Source: Deltaproteobacteria bacterium (GTDB lineage Bacteria; Desulfobacterota; Desulfobacteria; Desulfobacterales; GCA-2748835). From it: a DNA stretch of 64,000 nt. Numbering within the stretch: position 1 is the stretch's first letter; the number at the start of each line of letters is the position of its first letter. Below are positions 37,173 to 45,960 of this stretch, in pieces. Location of the stretch: assembly GCA_002748835.1 (NCBI GenBank), contig PDTL01000016.1, forward strand, positions 1 through 64,000, given 5' to 3'. Position numbers and translations under genes: made by a program. The notes under the pieces are model-generated. The model worked only from the letters and a program-made list of their open reading frames with translations, did no database searches and was not told where the DNA came from.

Positions 37173-38627
37173 TCAATGAGACTGTGTGGAACAGTCTTTA
37201 TTTCCACTAATAGTGATATCCCCATCAATAGCACTGTCAGCTTCAACTTGCTCCTTTAAATCAATAGCAAGATAGTTACACAATTCAGGGTTGTCGCGCA
37301 CCTCAAACGTGGTGTTAACAGCACGCAAGCTGTCCAGATTAAGTGAGACCAATTGATTATTATTAATGATTTTCAGGTGAGCCACTTCAGATAGGCGTTC
37401 CAAGTCTGATAAATTTAATAGAGATGGATTTGATTCAATAGTTAGCGAGAAGAGTTGCTCGCGCTTCTCAAGACCCAGAAGGCTCGTCAAAGACTGATTC
37501 CCGCTAATATCAATAAAACCATCATCCAAAGATGTATAACGATTAAGTCCTCTTAAAGACTCAAGCGAGTTGTTATCGACAATACCAAAAACCCATCCCA
37601 CATACTCAAGCTTACTCAGTCCGTCTAAATTTACCAGCGTATCATTCCATCCAATTGTCAACAGTTCCTCAACCTTTTTAAGGCTCATCAGTCCATTGAG
37701 GTTTGAAAGAGAGGCATTATGAACAATCATCACATTGGAAGCTTTCTCAATACGACTCAGCCCTTCGAATGATATAAGGTTGTAGCAACGATCAATTCTT
37801 AAGAATTCTGCACTTGTTAATTTTTCAAAGCCATTTAATTCAAGCAGGGAATCATTTAATACAACTTGAAGTTCCCCTACCTGTGTGACATGGTTAAATC
37901 CATCAATATAGGAAAGTGAGTCCAGGCTCGAAAAGATAATATAACCATTAACGCTCGACAGTGCTGGAAAATCACTAATGGATTCCAGCGCGGGATTATC
38001 AGATATCAATAAGGTGCCTGATGTTTTTAAACTATCAAATCCATCAATACTAACGAGTGAGTTATTTAATAGAATTGAGATGTCCCCGGCCACGGTCGTG
38101 AGTCTATTAAATCCATGAATGCTTTCCATTGCATCATTGTCGGAAATTACAAGGTTCTCTATATGCGTTAAATTGTTCAGCCCGTTAACCGCTTTTAAAG
38201 CGGGGTTAGAGGCGATGACAATATCTGTTGCGATATGGGTTGTATTTGTGATGACGCCTATTGATTCTAAAAGGGGATTTTGTACTATGTAAAGGCTTCC
38301 TTCAATATGCGTGATACTGCCGAGTCCTTGCAAGGAGCGGAGGTTTAAATTGTTTTCAATACTCAACCCACCAATTTTTTTGAGCGCCGTTAAGCCTTCT
38401 ATGGATATCAGAGATGATGGCTCTTCTGGCGTGCCTCCTATCGTCAGGTTCCCTGTGATTTCATTATATCCTTTTATAAGTTCAATATCGGCTTTCGAAA
38501 AAACCGTATAGTCGCCTTCCCAAATAGCATCATCGCTCTTACTACTTGAGTTACAACCTATAAAAAGAAAAGGCCCTATTATAGACAATACTATAACAAG
38601 GATGGCTTTGTGAAAGCGAACCAACAT
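37173..38627 (-). CDS. Receptor-L-domain / leucine-rich repeat lipoprotein
   Basis: 484 residues. A lipoprotein signal (LVIVLSIIGPFLFIGC) is followed by a serine-rich linker and then about 16 repeats of roughly 23-25 residues. The pattern is L-I-x-x-N-x-x-L-x-S-I-x-G-L-x-x-L-x-x-I-x-G (for example LVISDNDAMESIHGFNRLTT). This is the beta-helical receptor-L/ECM33-type fold, usually a surface protein for binding ligands or partners. The gene is AT-rich compared with its neighbours and sits between parE and a gene remnant, suggesting acquisition. The ligand is unknown. Confidence 0.8.
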   Translation of the reverse strand: MLVRFHKAILVIVLSIIGPFLFIGCNSSSKSDDAIWEGDYTVFSKADIELIKGYNEITGNLTIGGTPEEPSSLISIEGLTALKKIGGLSIENNLNLRSLQGLGSITHIEGSLYIVQNPLLESIGVITNTTHIATDIVIASNPALKAVNGLNNLTHIENLVISDNDAMESIHGFNRLTTVAGDISILLNNSLVSIDGFDSLKTSGTLLISDNPALESISDFPALSSVNGYIIFSSLDSLSYIDGFNHVTQVGELQVVLNDSLLELNGFEKLTSAEFLRIDRCYNLISFEGLSRIEKASNVMIVHNASLSNLNGLMSLKKVEELLTIGWNDTLVNLDGLSKLEYVGWVFGIVDNNSLESLRGLNRYTSLDDGFIDISGNQSLTSLLGLEKREQLFSLTIESNPSLLNLSDLERLSEVAHLKIINNNQLVSLNLDSLRAVNTTFEVRDNPELCNYLAIDLKEQVEADSAIDGDITISGNKDCSTQSH

Positions 38628-38702
38628 ATTAATAGCTCAATTTCCTGAGTTAATTTGACTTATCGATTGATTTATAATTGTTTGAAATTAAAATATTAAT
38701 AG

Positions 38703-39049
38703 ACAAAGACCCCCTATTTTGATAGGATATGTTCGGCCCAAAACAAGTCAAAAAAGGCACCTTGTCAAATAAATCCTACCGCACGGACTTTTGAAATTCA
38801 AGCTGTTGAGGGTGAAAAGCTTGGGAGAATCAACGCGTACTTCTTCCGGCTTAAAAACTGGTATGATGAATATAACGGGAAAAAGCTTCGCCTGAGCGGA
38901 TCTTTATTCAAAACTGAAAAAACGGCGTGGAACAGCCAGTGTTACGCCATACCAAACGCCGGACCCTGATCACTATCATCCCTGACGTGGAAGCCTGCCT
39001 TGACGCAAGCGGAAGTGAGAATTATCGGAGAATAAGGGGGATTTCCTGA
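38703..39049 (+). pseudogene. Possible gene remnant, unknown
   Basis: An open frame without a start codon runs from 38703 to a stop at about 38969. It reads protein-like (EIQAVEGEKLGRINAYFFRL, KNWYDEYNGKKLRLSGSLFK). A one-base shift near 38965 leads into TLITIIPDVEACLDASGSEN and a stop at 39049, which overlaps the end of sfsA on the other strand. No family is recognised. It could be the 3' part of an older gene interrupted by the lipoprotein insertion. Confidence 0.35.
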
Positions 39050-39759
39050 CGCAGCCGGATGCCGGTCTCGTCCATGAACACATCATAAACACAGATCTCG
39101 ACCCCGGCGGCGACCGCCTTGCGCAAGGCGTCTCCATATGCCGGGTCAATATCGTCTGCGGGCCGAAATCCCGCTGCATCCATGCGCTGAATCAGGAAGA
39201 ACATGGCGCATCGGTACCCGCTTTTCACCAGTGTCATCAACTCTGCCAGGTGTTTCTGCCCCCGTGTGGTCACGGCATCGGGAAAACGGGCCAGCCGGTC
39301 TTCTACCAGGGTGCAGTTCTTGATCTCCACATAACAGGTGCGCCGGGCATCTGCGGTCAGCATCAGATCCAGCCGCGATCCGGATGACACCGTGGCCTCC
39401 GGTTTTACGCGCGCATATCCGGAGAAAAGCGGCACACATTCATGGCGGATGGCTTCTGCCACCAGCAGGTTGGGAACCTGGGTATTGACGCCCACAAGGG
39501 AGCCGGGCATCTCGATCATCTCCCAGGTGTAGCGGAGTTTTCGTTTGGGATTGTCATGAAACGAGAGCCAGACCCGCATACCCGGTTCCGCACAGGTCCG
39601 CATGGCACCTGAATTGGCGCAATGGGCGGTCACGGTTTCACCGGAATCGAGCGTCACATCGGCCAGAAATCGTTTGTAGCGTTTGATCAGCCGCCCGCAC
39701 GTCAGGGGCGGCCACAACAAGCCGCCCGCTTCATCCGCCACATGATATCCCACAGCCAT
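39022..39759 (-). CDS. sfsA: SfsA family DNA-binding protein/nuclease-like
   Basis: Homolog of sugar fermentation stimulation protein SfsA, an OB-fold plus PD-(D/E)XK-nuclease-like protein of uncertain role. 245 residues from the ATG at 39759. Motifs: RLIKRYKRFLADVTLDSGE, VTAHCANSGAM, KRKLRYTWEM, GVNTQVPN, and SRLDLMLTADARRTCYVEIKNCTL (the nuclease-like D...ExK core), then FPDAVTTRGQKHL. A longer frame to 39807 runs through the comEC terminator and is unlikely to be used. It has no obvious promoter of its own. Confidence 0.9.
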   Translation of the reverse strand: MAVGYHVADEAGGLLWPPLTCGRLIKRYKRFLADVTLDSGETVTAHCANSGAMRTCAEPGMRVWLSFHDNPKRKLRYTWEMIEMPGSLVGVNTQVPNLLVAEAIRHECVPLFSGYARVKPEATVSSGSRLDLMLTADARRTCYVEIKNCTLVEDRLARFPDAVTTRGQKHLAELMTLVKSGYRCAMFFLIQRMDAAGFRPADDIDPAYGDALRKAVAAGVEICVYDVFMDETGIRLRQEIPLILR

Positions 39760-39767
39760 TCTCCCAC

Positions 39768-39801
39768 AAAAAAGCCCATGAGCATGCCTGCCCACGGGCT
39801 T
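39768..39801 (-). terminator. Terminator after comEC
   Basis: A hairpin with outer arms AAGCCC and GGGCTT (39772-39777, 39796-39801) and partial inner pairing is followed on the minus strand by six T residues. It separates comEC from sfsA. Confidence 0.65.
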
Positions 39802-39824
39802 ACCCATCTGAAATACATTCTTCC

Positions 39825-42371
39825 TTAATCCGCGGGAACCTGTAAGTCAACAGATTTCACCAGCCGGAATTTCAGCCCCTGGCACCGATGAACCGCAAGC
39901 TGATTTCCGTCGGTGACAAACCGGACCGTCCCATCCTGGTCGGTTCGCAGCAGCGGAATTCCCCTGTGCGCATACCGCTCAACTACCTCAGGCGACGGCA
40001 GATGAAACCGGTTTCCTGCCCCCACAGACGCAACCGCGACCTCCGGACAGACCTGATCCAGAAACCCCGGCGTGCTTGACGTTCGGCTGCCATGGTGGGG
40101 GACGATCAGCACCTGGGACTTCAGCTGTTTCCCCCACCGCCCTGCCAGTTCTTTTTCCGCAGCTCTCAAAATATCCCCGGTAATGAGAAACCCGCTGTCC
40201 CCCAGCCCCAGCTGGAGCACAATGGACCGGTTGTTCCGATTTTTTCCGTCTTTCCCGGACAAAACGGCAGGTTCGGCAGGATGCAGCACCCGCATCTGCA
40301 CCCCACCCCAGGAAATCCCTTCCGTGCCTGTGCTCACCTGACGCAAGGGGACATGCCGTTCCGTGACAGCGTTCATGAACTGGCGAAAACCGGTGCACCG
40401 TGAGGTATCCCCGTTCCACCAGACCGATTTTACACAAAACTGTTCCAGAATGTGAACCAGACCGTTCACATGGTCTCCATCCGGATGGGTCAAGACCACC
40501 CGGTCCAGGGTCCGGATCCGCTGACGCATCAGGTATGGTCCCACAACATGTTTTCCCACGTCAAACACCCGGTTATCGTAATATCCGCCGCCGTCTGCAA
40601 GCAGGGTTTTCCCGTCTGGAAACCGAACCAAAACAGCGGTTCCCTGCCGCACATCCAGGGCGGTCACAGACAATGTACCCGGATGCATCCGCTGCCACAC
40701 GGTCCACCCGATCTTTCCGCACAAGAGCAGTAAGACCAGCCCCAGCCCGGCCACTGCCTGTCTGCGCCGTGTTTGATCGCCCCATGTCCCCGGCAGGCAG
40801 ACCAGCAGCAGGATCAGGCTGTAAATCACGGCCAGCTCCAGTCCGTCTGGCGGAAAAAACAAGACACTCACCCCGTCACGGCTTCCCAGGTAAAGCAGAC
40901 TGTTTCCCAACGCATCCACAACCGGATTCAAGCCTCTGGCCGCAAGGATCGCCCCGGCTGGGAACACCCATGACAAAGGCAGCAGCATCAGGGAGAACGG
41001 GAGTACAAACAGGCCGAACAGGGGCGCGGCAAGGGTATTGACCGGGATACTCCAGACAGCGATCCGGTAAAAATAATGCAGCAGGAGTGGTGCCGTGCCC
41101 AGAGTGGCGGCAGTGGCAATGCAGACGTATTGAAAACAGACCCGGACCCAGGCAGGCAGGGATGTGATGGACGGGTGCCTGAAAACGGGTTGATGCAAGA
41201 CCAGCAGAATCATGGCAACCGCCGCAAAAGAGAGCTGAAAGGAAACAGCAAACACCGCCGGCGGGTCGAGGAGGAGAATGAGCAGTGCTGCGGCGGCAAG
41301 GGAGTTGACAGCATCGGCATCCCGGCCGATGATCAGGCCAAAAAGGAAGACACCGGCCATGATCACGGCACGCTGGGTCGCGTCTGACATGCCGGCGACA
41401 CAGCCGTAGACCAGCACCCCTGAAAGGGCTGCCAGGGCCGCCGTCTTATCGGCCAGTCCCCGGGAGGTCACCCCCCGGATTCGCCGGCAGATCCACCGAA
41501 AGCCCCCGAACAGGACAAGGGCCACGGCCCCCACATGAAATCCGGAAATAGCCAGGATATGCCCGAGTCCGGTCCGGGCAAAGGCATCGCTCAGTGCTGG
41601 CGGGATCCCGGACCGGTCACCGAGGGTCCAGGCCTCGAGCATGCCCTTGACCTGACCGGTCACACCGGCCTGGTCCAGCACCCGGGAAAACCGGTTCCGG
41701 AGACGGGCAAGGGGCTGATGATATGCCCGGGAAAGGAGGCTGTTTCCCGGTTCCCGGTACACCGCTTCAGCGGTTGTATATGTGGTGAAAAAAACACCCT
41801 TTCGCCGCATGAAGCCAGCATAATCGAATCCGCCGGGGACTTCAAAATTCCGGACGGGTTTCAGTTTCCCTGAAAACCGAAGCTGATCGCCGATCACAGG
41901 GGTCAGCGGGCCTCCGTCGACCGTCACCCGGATCCGCACATCATCAATCAGCTGAAACGCCTCCCCGTCTCCAAGGGAAGACACGTCGAGCAGAAACCGC
42001 CACCGGTCACCGGCTGCCAGGGGACGGGTGGCAATGGTGCCGGTAATCGTACAGGGACTGTCTGCGGCAAAACGGGACACCCCAGCGGGTACGGATGCGG
42101 TTTCCACGCGAACCATCAGGGCAAAGCCCATGACAAGCAGCAGACAGATCCCCGGAAGATGGCGCCGGTCTGCCCGGATGACCGGGATCAGTACGGCCAG
42201 GCAGACACAGAGAAAGACCCCGTTATTCGGAGACCCCGTGCCCGCACACACCGGCGCGGCGGCAATGCCGGCCATCAGTCCGGCAAGGAGCGGCAGCATG
42301 GGCCGGCCGATCAACGGCGTCAGCCACCCTTTCGCGTCAGGCGGACCTGCGTGCACCCGCGCGTCCATCAC
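39825..42371 (-). CDS. comEC: ComEC/Rec2 family DNA uptake channel
   Basis: Large inner-membrane protein (848 residues) that carries single-stranded DNA across the cytoplasmic membrane in natural transformation. An N-terminal helical and OB-like part (about residues 20-220) precedes the competence domain with many helices (GLGHILAISGFHVGAVALVLF, CVAGMSDATQRAVIMAG). The C-terminal metallo-beta-lactamase domain (about 575-820) has DVRQGTAVLVRFPDGKTLLADGG, THPDGDHVNGL and VPHHGSRTSSTPGF. The zinc motif is THPDGDHVNG rather than the usual HxHxDH, a common ComEC variant. No other com genes are visible, so competence is not proved. Confidence 0.92.
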   Translation of the reverse strand: MMDARVHAGPPDAKGWLTPLIGRPMLPLLAGLMAGIAAAPVCAGTGSPNNGVFLCVCLAVLIPVIRADRRHLPGICLLLVMGFALMVRVETASVPAGVSRFAADSPCTITGTIATRPLAAGDRWRFLLDVSSLGDGEAFQLIDDVRIRVTVDGGPLTPVIGDQLRFSGKLKPVRNFEVPGGFDYAGFMRRKGVFFTTYTTAEAVYREPGNSLLSRAYHQPLARLRNRFSRVLDQAGVTGQVKGMLEAWTLGDRSGIPPALSDAFARTGLGHILAISGFHVGAVALVLFGGFRWICRRIRGVTSRGLADKTAALAALSGVLVYGCVAGMSDATQRAVIMAGVFLFGLIIGRDADAVNSLAAAALLILLLDPPAVFAVSFQLSFAAVAMILLVLHQPVFRHPSITSLPAWVRVCFQYVCIATAATLGTAPLLLHYFYRIAVWSIPVNTLAAPLFGLFVLPFSLMLLPLSWVFPAGAILAARGLNPVVDALGNSLLYLGSRDGVSVLFFPPDGLELAVIYSLILLLVCLPGTWGDQTRRRQAVAGLGLVLLLLCGKIGWTVWQRMHPGTLSVTALDVRQGTAVLVRFPDGKTLLADGGGYYDNRVFDVGKHVVGPYLMRQRIRTLDRVVLTHPDGDHVNGLVHILEQFCVKSVWWNGDTSRCTGFRQFMNAVTERHVPLRQVSTGTEGISWGGVQMRVLHPAEPAVLSGKDGKNRNNRSIVLQLGLGDSGFLITGDILRAAEKELAGRWGKQLKSQVLIVPHHGSRTSSTPGFLDQVCPEVAVASVGAGNRFHLPSPEVVERYAHRGIPLLRTDQDGTVRFVTDGNQLAVHRCQGLKFRLVKSVDLQVPAD

Positions 42372-42383
42372 CGCCGGAATCCG

Positions 42384-43634
42384 TCAGGAAACACGCCGGA
42401 TCGCCGCTCCGAGTTTTTCCATCTTTGTTTCAAGGGCTTCATACCCCCTGTCCAGGTGGTAGACGCGGTTGACTTCAGTGGTGCCGGTGGCCACCAGGCC
42501 GGCCAGAATCAGCGAGGCACTGGCCCGGAGATCCGACGCCATCACCGGCGCACCAGACAGCGCCGGCACCCCGGTGACCAGCGCGGCATTGCCTCCGGAC
42601 ACCTTGATATCAGCCCCCATCCGGCGTAACTCGCTCACATGGATAAAGCGATTTTCAAACACGGTTTCCGTGATCAGACTGAGTCCGCTGGACACGGTCA
42701 TCAGCACCATGAACTGGGCCTGCATATCTGTGGGAAATCCGGGATAGGGGTCGGTTTTAATGTCCGTACTGTCGATGGTGCCATTTCCGATCACCCGGAT
42801 ACCCTTTTCTGTCTCCACCCGGGCGCCGGTGAGCCGCAGTTTGTGAATCACCGCTTCAAGATGCTCAGGAACCCCGTTTTCGATCCAGACATCTCCTCCG
42901 GTGATCGCGGCGGCCACCATAAACGTACCCGCCTCGATCCGGTCCGGGATAATGGACACGGCTGCCGGTTTCAGCCGTTCCACGCCATTGATGATCATCT
43001 TGGGTGATCCGGCGCCCGTTATGTCCGCCCCCATCTGATTGAGTACATCGGCCAGGGCCACGATTTCCGGTTCCCGGGCCGCATTACGGAGTACGGTGGT
43101 CCCCGCTGCCAGGGCAGCGGCCATCATGATGTTTTCTGTACCGGTTACCGTGGGAAAATCAAAGTAGATTTCCGCACCGATCAGCCGGTCTGCCGCAGCT
43201 TCCACATACCCGTGGGAAAGTGCCACTGCGGCGCCCAGACGTTTGAGGCCCCGCAGGTGGTAATCGATGGGTCGCGCGCCAATGGCGCATCCGCCGGGAA
43301 GAGAGACCCGGGCCTTTTTCAGGCGGGCCACCAGGGGCCCTAACACCAGAATGGATGCCCGCATCTTTCGTACCAGATCATAGGACGCTTCAACCTGGTC
43401 CACCCCGCCCGGATCGATCTGGACGCAGTCCCCTTCCCGTTCCACCCGGGCACCTAAATCTTTCAGCAGCAGCAGGATACTCTCGATATCCTTTAAGTCC
43501 GGTACATTCCGGTAAACGCACGGTCCGTCTGCCAGCAGGCTGGACACCAGAATGGGCAGGGCCGCATTCTTGGCCCCCCCCACGGTCACCGTTCCCTGCA
43601 GCCGGGAGCCGCCTTCTACGATGATTTTATCCAT
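42384..43634 (-). CDS. murA: UDP-N-acetylglucosamine 1-carboxyvinyltransferase MurA
   Basis: First committed enzyme of peptidoglycan synthesis; transfers enolpyruvate from PEP to UDP-GlcNAc. 416 residues with [16 protein letters not shown], the flexible-loop Cys116 in [14 protein letters not shown] (the fosfomycin-binding residue) and [36 protein letters not shown] and [14 protein letters not shown] are also present. It stands 32 nt after the small Qrc-linked membrane gene and is likely cotranscribed with the qrc operon. Confidence 0.97.
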   Translation of the reverse strand: MDKIIVEGGSRLQGTVTVGGAKNAALPILVSSLLADGPCVYRNVPDLKDIESILLLLKDLGARVEREGDCVQIDPGGVDQVEASYDLVRKMRASILVLGPLVARLKKARVSLPGGCAIGARPIDYHLRGLKRLGAAVALSHGYVEAAADRLIGAEIYFDFPTVTGTENIMMAAALAAGTTVLRNAAREPEIVALADVLNQMGADITGAGSPKMIINGVERLKPAAVSIIPDRIEAGTFMVAAAITGGDVWIENGVPEHLEAVIHKLRLTGARVETEKGIRVIGNGTIDSTDIKTDPYPGFPTDMQAQFMVLMTVSSGLSLITETVFENRFIHVSELRRMGADIKVSGGNAALVTGVPALSGAPVMASDLRASASLILAGLVATGTTEVNRVYHLDRGYEALETKMEKLGAAIRRVS

Positions 43635-43666
43635 ATAACCCCTTTGTTTCTTTTTGGTTGCGGATG

Positions 43667-43834
43667 TTAACGGGCATCCCCGTCACCGTCCCCCGCATGC
43701 GTGAATGTATCGACCACAGCCGTGATCACGCAATAGGTCATCGTCAATCCGATGAGGATCAGTACATACCAGAGCGCGCCCATGAAGATCACATGCGCGG
43801 CGTCCCAGACCCATTCAAACACGAACGGAAACAT
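43667..43834 (-). CDS. 55-residue single-span membrane protein coupled to qrcD
   Basis: The reading frame starts at an ATG that overlaps the qrcD stop (TGATG), with GGGAGG 6 nt upstream, so it is very probably translated. The protein begins [20 protein letters not shown], has one long membrane helix (about residues 15-42, with [22 protein letters not shown]) and a short acidic, histidine-containing tail ([14 protein letters not shown]). It is too short for most gene callers. Placement directly behind qrcD suggests a small accessory subunit of the quinone reductase complex. That is inference, and I know no named homolog. Confidence 0.8.
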   Translation of the reverse strand: MFPFVFEWVWDAAHVIFMGALWYVLILIGLTMTYCVITAVVDTFTHAGDGDGDAR

Positions 43835-45093
43835 CAAACACCTCCCGGAGATGTTCCTGTTTCCCCATTCAATTCTATTTCCTGCGGGAAGACCGGCAGA
43901 TACCGGTACGACAGGGCAATGAGCAGGACTCCATATGCCACCGGCAGGATCGTGGTGGCCACTTCCTGCCAGCTGGGCAGATACGGTACCCAGCTTTCAA
44001 AGGGAAGCACGGGCATGGCCATGAGCTGCATGACCATGACCCAGCGATTCAGACAGACCCCGACCACAGCCAGAATAATTGCCAGCAGCCGAAAGACTGC
44101 ATGGTTCCGCCAGGTTTCCTTTATCAGGATCACCGCCGGTACCATCCCGCCCAAAACGATTTCGCCTACCAGGATCCAGGGCCCATGATACGGATGCTGG
44201 ACATAGTAAGCCATGAAATCAACCCCCATGGACGGAGAGGTGAAAAGTGCCCAGTAGAGGGTATCGATGATCTTGGCAATCGTATAGGTGAGCAGCATCC
44301 AGCCGGAAATTCTGGCAAGCAGCATCACCCCATCCGCCTTGACCAGTTTTTTCCCTGTGATCCATTCCAGGATCTGTGTGAGCAGGAGGGTAAAACACGG
44401 GCCGCAGGCAGCGGCAGACCACGTGTAGAGGAAAAAGGTCCAGGGCCAGACAAAAATCCCTTCCCGGAACCCGAACGGACGCGCGTAGAGCACACCGGAA
44501 ACACCCCCCAGAGACCCCTGGTGAAAAAAGGAAAGAAACGCCCCAATGGCGGCAAAAACAGCCATGACACCGTGCATGTTGCGGCGCAGGTGATCAAAGA
44601 ACCGTACCTGATTGAATTTTCTGTTTTCCAGCACCAGGGGAAGATACTCGATGGTCAGCACGGCAAAGTAGCAGGACAGGCAGAATGCCACTTCAGTGAG
44701 CATGGAGTGGACATTGGCATGCCAGAAGATGAACCACACCCGCAGCGGCTGGCCAATGTCGATGATCAGAATGAGCAAGGCCGAGCTGTAGCAGATAAAG
44801 CCGATCAGCACCGCATAATTGATGATGGATTTCAGCTTGTCGAGTCCGAGAATATACTTTAAAAATCCGGTAAAAAACGCGCCTCCCCCCAGGGCGATCA
44901 CGGCAAGGTCCGCCCAGATCCACAGGGCAAACCCGTAAGCGTCATTCATGTTTGTCTGATTCAGGCCTTTCAGCCAGCAGAGGAGCATGGCGTACACCCC
45001 CCACGCGAGGACACCGCACACGATCACGATTCCCAGGAAAAACACAGGAAACGCACACCGCTGATGACCTTCAGGGATCCATGCGCTGTCCAT
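43834..45093 (-). CDS. qrcD: Quinone reductase complex membrane subunit QrcD (NrfD family)
   Basis: Ten-helix NrfD/PsrC-type integral membrane protein that provides the menaquinone site of the Qrc complex. 419 residues with repeated hydrophobic segments. Typical family segments are GGGAFFTGFLKYILGLDKLK, LLILIIDIGQPLRVWFIFWH, GAFLSFFHQGSLGGVSGVLYARP, YTWSAAACGPCFTLL and ILVGEIVLGGMVPAVIL. It follows qrcC by 21 nt. Its stop is shared with the start of the 55-residue gene. Confidence 0.93.
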   Translation of the reverse strand: MDSAWIPEGHQRCAFPVFFLGIVIVCGVLAWGVYAMLLCWLKGLNQTNMNDAYGFALWIWADLAVIALGGGAFFTGFLKYILGLDKLKSIINYAVLIGFICYSSALLILIIDIGQPLRVWFIFWHANVHSMLTEVAFCLSCYFAVLTIEYLPLVLENRKFNQVRFFDHLRRNMHGVMAVFAAIGAFLSFFHQGSLGGVSGVLYARPFGFREGIFVWPWTFFLYTWSAAACGPCFTLLLTQILEWITGKKLVKADGVMLLARISGWMLLTYTIAKIIDTLYWALFTSPSMGVDFMAYYVQHPYHGPWILVGEIVLGGMVPAVILIKETWRNHAVFRLLAIILAVVGVCLNRWVMVMQLMAMPVLPFESWVPYLPSWQEVATTILPVAYGVLLIALSYRYLPVFPQEIELNGETGTSPGGV

Positions 45094-45114
45094 ACACTGT
45101 ACTCCTTTATACGG

Positions 45115-45936
45115 TTATCCGTTTGCGAGCTCTTTTGCGGTATAGTTGTCCCCTGCCATGCGAACCCATTTCCGTTCAGACAGATAATAAACCTTGGGGT
45201 GGGTGCCCAGCCGTTCGAGCAGGCGAAAGGCAATGGGATTCTTCGGCCTTCCGCCCCGGGTAAAGTCAGGCTTGACTAGCTGCGTCACCGCATGATCCGG
45301 ATTTTTCAGATCACCAAAGGTGATGGCGCCGGCCGGGCAAGCCTCGGCACAAGCCGGCTGGTAATCCCCTTCTTCAAGCGTATCTCGTCCTTCGTAAAAC
45401 AGGGTTTCCTTGGCCAGTTGATACCGGTGATAGCAAAAAGTGCATTTTTCCACCACCCCCCGCATCCGCGGCGATACATGCGGGGAAAGGGTCTGCTTTA
45501 AATCCGCCGGCCAGACCGGATCCCACCAGTTGAAGTACCGGGCATGATAGGGACAGGCGGCCATGCAGTACCGGCACCCGAAGCACCGGGTGTAAATCTG
45601 GCTGACCACGCCGGTTTCAGGATCCGTATCCGTTGCCGTTGCCGGGCAGACCGATACACAGGGCGCATGATTCCCGTTTCCGGTGCAGTGCATGCACGGC
45701 CGGGGCAGATAGCAGATATCCGCATCGGGAAACGGTTTTCCGTTACTCAGTTTGTAGACGCGCAGCCAGGTCAGGCTGTCCAGCTTGTTGGTCTCGTCGA
45801 TTTTAAACGGTACGTTGTTTTCCGACATGCAGGCCACCATGCAGGCACCGCATCCCGTACACTTATCCAGATCAATGGCCATGCCGAACCGGTGTTCGGA
45901 GCGGGATGTGCGGCTGTTTTTTGCAGGGTCTTTCAT
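45115..45936 (-). CDS. qrcC: Quinone reductase complex iron-sulfur subunit QrcC
   Basis: Periplasm-facing ferredoxin-like subunit of 273 residues. Cysteine clusters: CTGCGACMVAC, CMHCTGNGNHAPCVSVCPA, CFGCRYCMAACPYHARYFNWW and CTFCYHR with a later CAEACP. That is enough for up to four iron-sulfur clusters, as described for the family. There is no signal peptide, consistent with export together with the Tat-dependent QrcB. It lies between qrcB and qrcD. Confidence 0.92.
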   Translation of the reverse strand: MKDPAKNSRTSRSEHRFGMAIDLDKCTGCGACMVACMSENNVPFKIDETNKLDSLTWLRVYKLSNGKPFPDADICYLPRPCMHCTGNGNHAPCVSVCPATATDTDPETGVVSQIYTRCFGCRYCMAACPYHARYFNWWDPVWPADLKQTLSPHVSPRMRGVVEKCTFCYHRYQLAKETLFYEGRDTLEEGDYQPACAEACPAGAITFGDLKNPDHAVTQLVKPDFTRGGRPKNPIAFRLLERLGTHPKVYYLSERKWVRMAGDNYTAKELANG

Positions 45937-45960
45937 TGACGCCTCATTCGGATACCGTTA

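Noticed and set aside
37180..37200. Hairpin GACTGT/ACAGTC followed by TTTATTT as a plus-strand terminator
   Set aside because: It lies within the coding end of the lipoprotein gene, and no plus-strand gene is supported upstream.
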